NCBI GenBank assembly: GCA_964023205.1
Contig: OZ026835.1
Coordinates: forward strand, 40,149,083-40,213,082
DNA length: 64,000 nucleotides
Reading direction: 5' to 3'
Source: Lutraria lutraria
Taxonomy: Eukaryota; Mollusca; Bivalvia; Venerida; Mactridae
A model generated the notes under the pieces. The model ran no database searches. It had not been told where the DNA came from and saw only the letters and a program-made list of their open reading frames with translations. Below are positions 33,591-46,500 of this stretch, one piece after another. Both the position numbers and the translations under genes were made by a program. The first letter of the stretch is position 1. Every line of letters starts with the position of its first letter.

Positions 33591-34745
33591 TTATGCAATG
33601 TTTACCTCATGATTTGGTCTTTTACACTGATAAGAGAATGCTTTAGTGCCCTTTGTTCACAAGTGACCTTTATATACAGGTGGTCATAAAACCCATGTTT
33701 ATTTATACATAAATTGAATAATATATTAATTAAGTAAACATTTATTTTACAGAAAAAAAAATATATCAACAATTTTTTTTTTCAAAAAAAAATATCGAAA
33801 GCAAATTACTTTGTACAACATCAACAAAACAAAATCATTGTCACAGCAGAAAGACAAGCCAAACAAAGTTGTCATAAATACATTTTTTAAATTAAACAGC
33901 ATTTTCCATAGTTATAATTTGTTACTATGGAAACAGTTAGTGGTGACAACCATATATTGACTTGTAAAATACTATAATACATAAATCTGGAAGCGAAATG
34001 AATGAAAATTTATAGAATAAACACTACATATATTACCAGTTAAAAATATAACACTACATTTAAAGAAAAAAAACTTATTTCCAATCAAAACACAACCCAT
34101 TTACAAACCATTTTATAAGTAAATTATGCATCCAATTACGTTTAATTAACATTGATAATGAATGAAAAAAATGGAAAAAATGTAAATCTGAGACAAAGGG
34201 AAATAAAGACAAAATATTTGACCAGTTGAACTATTTTCAGATAAATGCATAAACATATTACAACAAAAATAAGAATGAATTTATTTGTATCAATTTAATA
34301 ATGGAAGTTTGTAACAAAATATTTCCTAAATCTATGTTTTGTCCTGAAATGTTGCTACGGGGACTAAAACAGATTACCTACTCTACCTACAAGCGTAGCG
34401 TCATAAAAAATAATGAAAATAAAAAGTCTGTTTAAGTAAAAAAAGCACTGTTGTTGGAATGAATTCATAAAAACTGAAAAATGATACTAGAGAAAAAATC
34501 GAGCAGAGAGAAACATTATTAGAATATATTCACCAACAGGCAAGTAAGCATTTCAAAAAAATCAAAATAAATTACATCATTTAAACATATCAGCAAACCT
34601 GAAAAACAAATAAATCATATAGATAGTTACTGTACTTAAATTTAGTATGAGACAGAAAATAAATTGAATCCAAAAAGAAAAACATAGAAAAATAAGGAAT
34701 AAAGTCACTCTGACTGGGAGTATATATTTAATATGTTAAGTTAAA
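33591..34745. other. AT-rich flank or distal 3' UTR of the next minus-strand gene
   Basis: Mostly A/T-rich simple sequence. No exon or RNA gene was recognised. TTTATT (AATAAA on the minus strand) near 33741 could be a distal poly(A) signal. Confidence 0.3.
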
Positions 34746-35910
34746 CAAGAGGGCCAAGATGGCCCTATATCGCTCACATGACAATCACTGTTCACTCATT
34801 AAAACATTGTTTTGAACCGGTGACCTAGTTTTTGACCCCAGATGACCCATGTTAGAACTTGTCCTACATATAAATAAGACGAACATTCTGACAAAATTTG
34901 GTGAAGATCCAATCAAAACCATGAAAACTACAGCATAGACAAGGTTTTCCTAAGATTTGACCTCGTGACCTAGTTTTTGACCCCAGACGACCTGTGTTCG
35001 AATTTGTCTTACATATCATTAAGACAAACATTCTGACTAGGTTTGGTGAAGATACGATCAAAATTTGACATCTACAGTGTTAATAAGGTTTTCCTAAGAT
35101 TTGACCTTGTGACCTGGTTTTTGACCCTAGGTGACCCATATTTGAACTTGTCCTTACTATCACTAGGACAAACAATCTGAGAAGGTTTGGCCAAGATCCA
35201 ATTAAAATCATGACATTTAGAGCTTTTACAAGATTTTTACCTAAGATTTGACCTGGTGACCCAGTTTTTGACCCCGGCTGACCCATGTTCAACCTTGACC
35301 CACATATCATTGAGGCAAACATTCTGACAAGGTTTGGTGAAGATCCAATTAAAACTGTGAAATCTACAGTGTTAACATGGTTTTTCAAAAGATTTGACCT
35401 AGCGACCTAGTTTTTGACCCAAGATGACCCATGTTCAAACTCGTCCAAGATATTATGAAGACAAACATTCTGACAAGGTTTCATGATCATCCAATCAAAA
35501 CAGTGACTTCTAGAGTGTTCACAAGGTTTTCCAGCAATTTGCCCTAGTGACCTAGTTTTCCACCGGAAATAACCCATTATCAAACTTGACCTACATATTA
35601 TTAAAATAAACATTCTGACAAAGTTTCATGAAGATCCAGTCAAAACAGTGATTTCTAAAGTGTTCACAAGGTTTTCCCTTATTTGGCCCTGGTGACCTAG
35701 TTTTTTACCCAAAATGGCCCAATATCGAACTCGTCCGAGATTTTGTTGATATTAATGTTCTGACCCAGTTTTGCTAAAATTGAGCTAAAAATGTGGCCCC
35801 TAGTGGGGTCACAACATAAAGTTTGACGACGCACAACGCACACTGCACGACGCCGGACAGAGAGTGATCCTAATAGCTCACTTTGTCACTTTGTGACATG
35901 TGAGCTAAAA
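34746..35910 (+). mobile_element. Pearl-like family A, copy 1
   Basis: The head is caagagggccaagatggccc with cgctcacatgac. Monomers of ~147 bp (taagatttgacct..., gttttcctaag) follow. Then come the linker gacgacgcacaacgcacactgc, the nested terminal hairpin tagctcac-ttTGTCAC-ttt-GTGACAt-gtgagcta and an A tail. The head's gctcacatg is complementary to the tail's catgtgagc. Confidence 0.9.
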
Positions 35911-38520
35911 AAAGCACTTACAAAAATATTTTCATAAAAAAATTATTAGCTCTTGTTTGCACAAGTTAACTAATTTTCACTTCACCCAACCACATGTTTA
36001 TTATCATAGAAGACATTTTTAAGACTATATGTTGCCAAAAATATTTTCACTTGCATGGTGCTGCATTAGCGACTACTGCATATTTACATGTAGACAGAAG
36101 CTTAGAAAAGTAGCACAAATAATGTTGAGATTATACATAGTGAGCACGTTAGACAGATCTACAACCTTATCTGCTGCCATTGTTTATTGTAACATGAAGT
36201 GTTACAATTTTATATAAAGGCCATTCTGTTCTTTTACTTTGTTAAGCGTCAACCACATTTTGCAAAACCTAGCTACATGTACCTATTCAAAATACACACG
36301 CAAACTCATTTTGAAAAAAATTTCCTTGACTTTAATAACAGAAACACCATATTAACATATTCAAAAGTACAACAGTCAGTTGACTAGTTTTAACTCGGAA
36401 CATAAAAATCTAACATGTCTGATTCCTGCCAGTCCCTGTGTCCTACTAGACTAGAATGCATGAATAATAGAATTCAAATATGGGTAACAGTTTTCCCGTT
36501 TTTATCTTTTTTTTGTTGGCTGACTGAGCTCAAAACCTACACGGACGCTTAACAAATTAATGTAACTGAATGTCCTAACTACAAGCCCTGATAGAACTAG
36601 TCAAGGGTTTGAGACCCAGACAGAGCGAGGACCCATTCTGCCAATTAATAACAACAATCCTAAAGTTTTCTCAATATAATCTTTGCATATTTTGAGACTC
36701 ATTCCAGAGAACGTAGAGGCGGAATTCTGATTTGGGTTCAGATGCAGAACTCACATTAGTGTCAAACCCTTTCATCATTTGAATCTGCGATATATTGTCA
36801 CACACGCTCTTTCAGTTCAAAACATGACCGTTCGCATCTAACAGGTCTGACTGAGGTATCAATGTGATTCACAGACAATACATGTGACATGGAATCATAC
36901 AACGGAACTGAGTGAATTGGTGAGTATGGAAGAACTCGTGTAAATATCTGCATAAATCAATATTCTAGCATTTTTAGTCCAACAAAAGTAAACACCATGG
37001 GTAGCACTAGTGTTTCTGATTTAAAAATAGATAACTTTGATTTCCAGTTGTTTTTTTTAAGTTTTTTTTTATACTTATCTGACCTGAACTAAGGCAATAA
37101 TGGGTAGAACTTAATGAGAACAAAAGTCAAACCACACACTCAAAGTTGAGATTGTTCTCAACATAAATTCAAAGAGGAAATCTCAATTATGTAAGATTTT
37201 GTACAAGTTAATCACACAATATTCTATCAGCGACAATAAGGGTCAGAAAATGTGCTTTAATCATTGCTGGCATATATTCGATGGAAATACACTGAAAATG
37301 AGAACATCCTCAACTGTCAAAAGATTGGACACATGTTTTTTCACACATAAGAAGCACATGGAAATTTGATTAATGTATCATATGCTGCCTGAGTTGAGAT
37401 AATGTTCAAACATATGCAGGCAAAGAAAGATATTGAGTAAAACAATGAACTCATTTCAATGAGTCGACATACAAACGATTCTTTTATAATATATGCCATC
37501 ATTCCAAATTATCATCAGTTTCTATAACAACATGAACATACAACTTTGTTAAAACAGTCAACATCAACATTCAGAAAATTTCGAACTAACTTGAGACAAA
37601 ATAACTATGAACAAGAAATTTCAGAAGGCAAACAAACACATACTTATATCAGTATTTCAAATTTGTAGGAACAGGTGACCTTTCTTTCACCTAGATATCC
37701 ATCTAGACAAACCTTTGACATACATAGGAAGATATGTACTGAAGAGTGAAATAATAACAAAAAAGACGACTGACATTTTCGCAAACTAAAAGATGGAGAA
37801 AAATTATTAATAAAAAAAGGAAAATAATAAAAATTACAGACTTCATTAAAGGGCAATGATGTTTGAAGCAGGTCCAACATGAATTAAGAGAGCTATTAAA
37901 TTCTATAAATGGGGTAAAAAGTTTCATTTTAAATAATTACAAGGACAAATGTTTCGTTACAATGAGACACATATTTGTATAAGTTAACACGAGACTACTC
38001 ATTTGATATATATTTGATATTGCACAAGTATTTTTTTAATAAACTGAACTATACATATTTCGAATATATAATAAATATAGGTAAAAGCAATAATTCTATA
38101 TTGAAATATTTGGTTTTAGATAAAACCAGAACACTAGGGATTTTGATATTTACAAAAGCAGCTTTGTTCATTGAAGACACAATTTTTAAAATTGACAAAA
38201 AAAATTGAAACAAAAACATTGTAAATATTTTGAGACAAGTAGATAAATCATAAAAAATGCAGTCAAAAAATAAATGTCAAAATGTCATAAATCTAATGTC
38301 ATGTTTCATTTCATTCAGTAGTAAAATAGCTCTACATGATTGTGCAATAGATAATTACTTATAACTAACGTATGTTACAACATTATAATGAAATTCAACA
38401 ACCTATTCTGCTCAGATCAGTAGTTTATGCATAATTGAAAACAAGTATAATTTCTACATGTCTACAATGTACATACAGCCATACAGACTTAATAATTTCT
38501 GTTTATTTTGACATCATGCA
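35911..38520. other. AT-rich region, no exon seen
   Basis: Probably 3' flank or long 3' UTR of the minus-strand gene ending at 40582. Several short frames occur but none has domain content or splice context. Confidence 0.3.
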
Positions 38521-38690
38521 CAGCAGAACCCCAGAAAACTGGACCCATTCTGGACTTAGCCAGAAGTGCAGTTTTCTGAGAATTCCTGTTTCAGAGAACT
38601 TTACAATGTAGATAAATTCTGAGAAAAATGGTACTTGAAAAATCATCTGATTTTCAGTGATTCCGGTCTAATCAAGGAGGGGTTTTACTG
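38521..38690. mobile_element. 170-bp MITE with CAGYARAACCCC ends
   Basis: Begins cagcagaacccc and ends ggggttttactg, inverted repeats with two mismatches. No frame inside. No target duplication was identified. Confidence 0.55.
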
Positions 38691-38962
38691 TACTCACTAC
38701 TACATAATTATGTGAATGCAGTCTTCATTATTGTTTGGTCAGTTTTTGCAGGAAAGTATGAAAAAATGAATAAAAAGCAACATCATTATTGAATTAAAGA
38801 GTTGTACATTTTGTGCATAAATAACTATGTAAATCATTGGTACTTTTCAAACTTGATGCCCAAAAATTTTGCATTACAATAATAATAAATGATGAAATAC
38901 AAATCATTAAATCAAACCATTTTAAAAGGTTTCTATGATAGCAAAGCAGGTGAGAGAATAAA

Positions 38963-39983
38963 CAAGAGGGCCACATTGGCCCTTTATCGCTCACCTGAGA
39001 ACCAAGGCCAATAATCAATGACCAGGTAATATAGTTTCCATCTCGTGAAACTCATTTTTACGTAGATTTTGAGATCAAAACCAAAAATGAAGGTATAATA
39101 CTGTTAAACAAGCTAAAACGTAGCACATTTTCTAATCCAAGGGCCCATAACTCTTGAAGTTGTGGTCCGATTCCACCCATAACTTAACATGTCCAAAACC
39201 ATAAGGTCATACACATTCATTGTAAATATGATTAGGATCGGTGAATAAATGAAGGTGCTAGAGTGTAAACAAGCTAAAATATAGCAAATTTGCTAAGTCA
39301 AGGGCCCATAACTCTTGAAGATGTGGTCCGATTCCGCCCATAATTGATCTTGTTCGAGATCTTTTGGTTATACTCATTTACTGAAAATATTATTAGGATC
39401 GGTGTATAAATGAAGGCGCTAGTGTGTAAACAAGCTAAAATATAGCAAATTTTCAAAATCAAGGGCCCATAACTCTTGAAGTTCTGGTCCGATTCCGCCC
39501 ATAATCGAACTTGTCCAAGATCTCTTGGTTATACACATTTACTGAAAATATGATTAGGATTGGTGAATAAATGAATGCAGAGTGTAAACAAACTCAAATA
39601 TAGTAAATTTTCTAAGTCAAGGGCCCATAACTCTTGAAGTTCTGGTATGATATTGCCCATAATCAAACTTGTCCAAGATCTTTTGGTTATACACATTTAC
39701 TGAAAATATGATCAGGATTGGTGAATAAATGAAGGGGCTAGAGTGTAAACAAGCTAAATATAGCAAATTTTGTAATTCAAGGGCCCATAACTCTAGAAGT
39801 TATAATCAGATTTTGCCCATAATAATACTTAGCCGAGACATTGTGGCCATATACATTGTGAGCAAGTTTAATCAAGATTCGTAAAGAGTTGCGGTTGCTA
39901 GAGTGTAAACAAACTTATTGTGGCCGGACGCCGGACATTCACCGATCCTAAAAGCTCACCTGATGAATCAGGTGAGCTAAAAA
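38963..39983 (+). mobile_element. Pearl-like family B, copy 1
   Basis: The head is caagagggccacattggccc with cgctcacctgag. Monomers of about 160 bp carry aagggcccataactcttgaag. Then come the linker ggccggacgccggac, the terminal hairpin gctcacctga-tgaa-tcaggtgagc and an A tail. Confidence 0.9.
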
Positions 39984-40461
39984 TGTTTTATCTATTTTAC
40001 AAACTTTTGCATACATCTTACGATTAAACAGATTTTAATCCTTACTAACATGTGTATGTAACTATGAAACATGCATATCCTAATTAACCTGTTTTCTAGG
40101 GACTAAATCCCTTATTCAATGGTATTGAAATAAAAAATAAGGGGTCAAGAGGGTATGCTGAACTTCCCAATTGTCAGTGTTCATACAGTATTATGCCTAC
40201 GCAAAAAAAACCAAATCCAATGGAACAATAAATTGGTATCCATAGTTACCAACCAAACAAAAAACTGCTTAATGTGTGATAAAATGCATAAAATTGTTCA
40301 CATATCATAATAAGCCACTACATTCCTTTATAAATATATGCAATCTAAAATCCACAATATTTGTCAGTCGGAAATGATTCACTATCATTAACTCTGCACG
40401 AAACAAGGAGAGCAAAATAAATGAGAATAAATTAAACAGCCACTCTAAAACTAAATACAAT

Positions 40462-40545
40462 AAATCGAGGGTTCAGCACAACAGTGTCGTAACTCATATT
40501 GAAATAAGAACAAGTAATGACAGTGCTGCGATGAGCCCTCGAAAT
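40462..40545 (-). repeat. Hairpin element in the 3' UTR of the unknown gene
   Basis: An 84-bp imperfect palindrome. Left aaatcgagggttcagcac pairs with right gtgctgcgatgagccctcgaaat, and the stem continues towards the centre. It starts 37 bases after the stop codon of the minus-strand gene, so the transcript could fold here. It is related to 3750-3805. Confidence 0.7.
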
Positions 40546-40581
40546 GTAAACTCCATCCGTCACATATAAAGCACTCATTTG

Positions 40582-43500
40582 CTAGGATTTTGGTTCACCA
40601 TATTTATGTTCTATCATAAAATAACATATCTCCGATTCCGTCATTTCGTCTTCACTTAAACCTACACAGTTTCCATTACTATCTTCTAAGTCTCCTGTCA
40701 GACTATCTAACGTGTCTGCATGTACTATATCCCGTCTGATACACAATGCTGCATTGTTGGTCCTGACCGGTTCCGACGCCGGTGACTCACTCCTACTTGA
40801 ATGGTCACTATAAATGCTATCATTATCAGAAAACCCCTCAAGAACGGCTCCTTCGGAGGATGAGCGTGTAACAGAATTCCCTGAAGATTTTTTCTGGACT
40901 GGTTCGTGATGTAGAATGGCAGGCGAACTTTGTGGCTCGTCAATATGAATGACTGGGCTACTTATGTTGATGACTTGACTGCTCATCGTACTAGGTCCCA
41001 GAAACCAGTCGGAACGTTGTCTAAGTCGTTCTAGCTGCTTACGTTTAACGGAATTGTAGCGACTTAGACTCGGTTTCGGCAGTGTATGATTGTGAGCCTC
41101 GTTCAAATTATCCTCAACAGACTTTGGCCTCTGAAAATATGTAGAGGTTTCAGAATGGATTAAACATATTTTAGTGTAACAATACATAATATTAAATTTA
41201 TAATCTACCTAAAACACATTACAGGGTCAGAGGCTAGGCTATGCAATTCGTTATCTACAACTAAATGAGTATGCCATGGCAAAATATATATATACAATAT
41301 TAAATGTTCATACCAGCTCAATGTTTTAGATAAACAAAAATGAACACAATATGACATAATTACCAAACAACAGAACATTGTTTATTTAATGTCAAAGGCA
41401 TATGGATAGTGATTCTTCTTTGAGTGAGTTGTACAGTATGAACATGTGTGCTTTATCTCTTACATCAACTTCAATCAACAGTAAATATTCAATCAGAACT
41501 AGACTATATTAAGTGTGGATTAATCTAGCAGTTTAACATAGTGAAGGAAAGATGTCAATATCAAGTAGACTGCCATCTATAGACATCAATAAATTAAAAG
41601 CTACAACAATCACACCTCCTAAATGATTCTCTAATTTCTTTTCTGCTAATTCAGGTTCTTGGGTTGTTTACTAGGTACACAGACCATTAATATTTTTACC
41701 ATGATGGCTAGAATATGGTTTTAGCAAATTAACCTGAACGTAACTAATTTTTGAGTGATAGTATAAGAGTAATTTTCTCCATTAAATATCAATTTTTCTA
41801 ACTTTCATTTTGAGACTTGAAGTAATGAAACTGGTCCAAATTGGTAAAATTTTGTTATTTTTCTATACATGTAGTACATGTACGGTACCATGTAATGAAA
41901 TGGCATTTTTATGTGCCTCTAAACTAAGGCAAGTAGTTTTAGTCCAAGACTGCACTTCTCAGACTCGAATTCAATTCTTATAACAGACCCTAATACAAAA
42001 TTTCAATGACAATGAAATAAAGTTGGAGGTACCTGATCCTTATAAATTGTGACATTCAAACATAATGGATTAAATATTAATTTTCAACCTTACAACATTT
42101 TGAAATGTTGGACCCTGCATGGTCAGATATATTTGACTTTTTATAATAAAGGGAGGTAATATTAATTACTACATAGTACTCCCCCTTCTCTATAATTATA
42201 TAGCATTTTTTATTTCATGTTCACAAATTCCAAAATTACACACAATTTAGATAAAGCTCGCGGTGAATGATTTACAAATAATTTATTCTACATATTCAAT
42301 GAAAATAAACAAGAGTTAAATGCTTGTATTACTGTATTAATTCTAACAATTGCGTTAACTCGCATTATAGTTATATTTTGCCTCCCCTCCACTGTAAGTG
42401 TGGTTACACCCCTGTAATACCCTCTAATGACTTACCTTGCTAACTTCAGGTGAAGGTACTAGTGACACCTCTGGTACAGACACAGTTGATGTGACCAAAA
42501 GATTGCTTTCCTCCTCGAGGTCTTGACGTGACCCACTTGGTTCATCTCCTGGGTCCCCTACGGCCCCATTGTATCCATCCTTACTGTCCGTGACTTGAGC
42601 GTTGTCTGCCTCCCTACCTGAACGTAATCGAGACAGTGCCACATCAACATATGTTTCCCCTGAAATAGCTGAAAGTATGAAATTATTGTTTTGATTGTTT
42701 ATATAAGATGACAGACATAATTCTGAAAATCAAATTCTGAAAAGTGAATAATTTATTAATCAGTGAGAACATGTCAGCAGTTTAGTTACTATGGCAACAA
42801 TATTAGCCAATGTTATATAACAAATATCTTGTATAAATTCTATGGATTTTTTACCATGCAAAAATATTAGCAACACCACATAAGAAAGTTAAAGAAAACA
42901 AGACGTGTTTTGAAATACAATGCCCCTCTAGGTGACCTTTGACCTACTGACCTCAATATGAATGCACAGGTCCTGTAGAGGTTGTCATGAGGAACCAACA
43001 TATGAAGTTTGATAAATGTAGGTGGAAGCGTTTTGATTTTATCAAGGTTAAAGTTTGGTACAAACAGACAGACATACAGACAGGCCAAAAACAATAATCT
43101 ATCGATTTGGGGGGCATAAAAAATACACTAAATTGACAAGTTACATGAAATATTAGTTGAAACACAAAAAGAAGGATTTTGATACATACTGTTCAAATTA
43201 TATTTTACTATATCTAATAAAGAGATGACAATAAAATTGTTTTATTTAATTGTAAGTAAATTTTAAGTTTTCTTCATGTTCGGAATTTCAATAATTTAAA
43301 AGAAGCAAACATATACTAGTACATAGAAGTAGAGTTGAAGATCATACGAAGCCGTGTTAATGTGTGCCATAACCATTATAATTAAACAAATACAATATTC
43401 AGATGATTCAGCAAAGTTATTTGATTGAATACATTGAAAAAACAAAAAACCATGTCTATATATTAGGGCTGTTTTGCAATGGCTTCACCACCAAGTCTAT

Positions 43501-46500
43501 GAAGGGCTGTTTTGCAAGACTTCACAAACAAAATCCATATGGGGCTGTTTTGCAATAACTTTTGTCCAATAAAATTCAAGAACAAGGTTTGAAAATGAAT
43601 TCCTCTATCAACTTATTACCTAATTCCTGAAAACCTAGATGCTGTAGAGTTCTAAGAAAATTAATTTGTTAACTGTATTATCTACAGCAATACACAGAAA
43701 CACAGTAAATATTGTCTTAGATGGCAAAATGCTGATCTAACAATATTTTACACAGCACTTCCTTGAACAAAAACAAAACAAGAGGGCCAAGATGGCCCTA
43801 TATCGCTCACATGACAATCACTGTTCACTCATTAAAACATTGTTTTGAACCGGTGACCTAGTTTTTGACCCCAGATGACCCATGTTAGAACTTGTCCTAC
43901 ATATAAATAAGACAAACATTCTGACAAAATTTGGTGAAGATCCAATCAAAACCATGAAAACTACAGCAGAGACAAGGTTTTCCTAAGATTTGACCTCGTG
44001 ACCTAGTTTTTGACCCCAGACGACCTATGTTCGAATTTGTCTTACATATCATTAAGACAAACATTCTGACTAGGTTTGGTGAAGATACGATCAAAATTTG
44101 ACATCTACAGTGTTAATAAGGTTTTCCTAAGATTTGACCTTGTGACCTGGTTTTTGACCCTAGGTGACCTATATTTGAACTTGTCATTAATACAAACAAT
44201 CTGACAAGGTTTGGCCAAGATCCAATTAAAACCATGACATTTAGAGCTTTTACAAGATTTTTACCTAAGATTTGACCTGGTGACCCAGTTTTTGACCCCG
44301 GCTGACCCATGTTCAACCTTGACCCACATATCATTGAGGCAAACATTCTGACAAGGTTTGGTGAAGATCCAATTAAAACTGTGACATCTACAATGTTAAC
44401 ATGGTTTTTCATAAAATTTGACCTAGCGACCTAGTTTTTGACCCAAGATGACCCATGTTCGAACTCGTCCAAGATATTATGAAGACAAACATTCTGACAA
44501 GGTTTCATGATCATCCAATCAAAGCAGTGACTTCTAGAGTGTTCACAAGGTTTTCCAGCAATTTGCCCTAGTGACCTAGTTTTTCACCGGAAATGACCCA
44601 TTATCAAACTTGACCTACATATTATTAAAATAAACATTCTGACAAAGTTTCATGAAGATCCAGTCAAAACAGTGATTTCTAAAGTGTTCACAAGGTTTTC
44701 CCTTATTTGGCCCTGGTGACCTAGTTTTTTACCCAAAATGGCCCAATATCGAACTCGTCCGAGATTTTGTTGATATTAACGTTCTGACCCAGTTTTGCTA
44801 AAATTGAGCTAAAAATGTGGCCCCTAGTGTGGTCACAACATAAAGTTTGACGACGCACACCGCATGACGCCGGACAGAGAGTGATCCTAATAGCTCACTT
44901 TGTCACTTTGTGACATGTGAGCTAAAAATAGAACACCTTTGTTCACTACAGCCTTAATTCAATTGACTACCTGGTAATACAGGATAAATACAGAAAATAT
45001 ATTACATTAGCAGCTAAAGAATGTGGTAGAATGCAAGCTGACAAAAAGTATTTCATAAATGCCTTATGTTTGTAATGTTTTAAAAGCAGTGCATGCTGGT
45101 AGCATATGCTAGCTGGATTTGCTTTCACAAATAAAGCTACAGGTAAAACATGAGATTTCTAGGAAATATGTAACCTACAAACTATAATTCAGCGAAAGAC
45201 TAAATCTTGCAACATTTATGTCTTCACACATGACTTGTGCTAGCGGTTAACACAACATTTTTTGATTGATTGTCCAAAATTCCAGCTACACAATGATTCT
45301 AACAGGGGGAATAAATAAAGCTTTTTTTGTGACGAAAAAAAAGAAGAGAAAATGCTTGTTCGGTCAAAAAAGAATTCTGCTAAATTCATTAAAAACCGAT
45401 GCCGATGAAAACCCATCAGTTGAAACTGAAAGTTTGAAAATATTTAAAATAAATTAAAGGGCCCCCTTGACCCCCAGCCAAATCTGTTACTTTTATAAGA
45501 AAATATGTTATACTGAATGTTAATGAAAACCCTGCACTTAACTGACATAGACAAATTTAATACAAGATGCAGAGACGTCACTGACACACTGACATACATT
45601 AGGGAATATTCAATTATCCATAAGATTTCACGTAAAAAATACAGACATCAAATTATCGAAAATAATAAGACCATTCAACTCCTAAATTTCCTTAAAATCC
45701 CATATCTTATCATTCTCTCCTGTGACGAGTTCAACAATCTGACTGAAGGGAACATTATCAAAACTTTGTCAGGACCTTTTAACTCAATTTTTTCACAACT
45801 GATGGGTCTGAAATTACTTTAAAGGCAACAATTCAATTACCAAATATCAAATGACCACAACCATTGACCAACATTTGATCAATCATTGTATGATTTCTTG
45901 TAAACAGTCAAACCTGGGAACAAAGGCCACCCTTGGGAACTTGAGAAAAACATAATGTGGTCTTTATTGAGAGGTGGCCTTTATTTGGAGTTCATATTGT
46001 TCTAAATAATTGACGATGGTTTTTGAAAGAATGGCCTTTATTCACAGGCTTTATTCAGAGTCACTGCAAACACAGGTTTGACTGTCAAAATATAACATAC
46101 CGTATATTTTTTGTAGTAAGGTGAACTAGACAGTAGACAAAGATGTTCAGTTCAATGACATAATTTATAAGTAAGTGATTCATGATAACTTAGGCAGCTA
46201 AGTCGAAAATATAAGTTAAAACACACACAATGAGAAATATGCATCAACATTATAGTCTACAGTATTTCCAAGCCTCAATTTTCAAAATTTTGAGTCAGGG
46301 ATCTTTTCATGGGTAAGTCACTTAATTAACAATAAACCAGCAGTTATTTAGAGAAAGTCCATATAAATAGAACAAGAAAACAGTGTTGGGTTGAATTTCA
46401 AGGCTACAGGAAAAGTACAAGCTAAGTTCCAAATTTGTATACCTATAATTGCCTTATATATTCCATAAAGGAAACAAGAGGGCCACATTGGCTCTTTATC

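Noticed and set aside
34864..35613. Minus-strand frames of 65-102 codons in family A (and the equivalents in other copies)
   Set aside because: They are translations of the 147-bp repeat and recur in every copy with stops between; no gene context.
34746..35910. Regularly spaced repeats that might be mistaken for a CRISPR array
   Set aside because: Monomers are ~147 bp head-to-tail without unique spacers, and the DNA is eukaryotic.
45517..45822. 101-codon + strand frame in an intron
   Set aside because: No recognisable domain or promoter; antisense to the host gene; not enough to call a gene.
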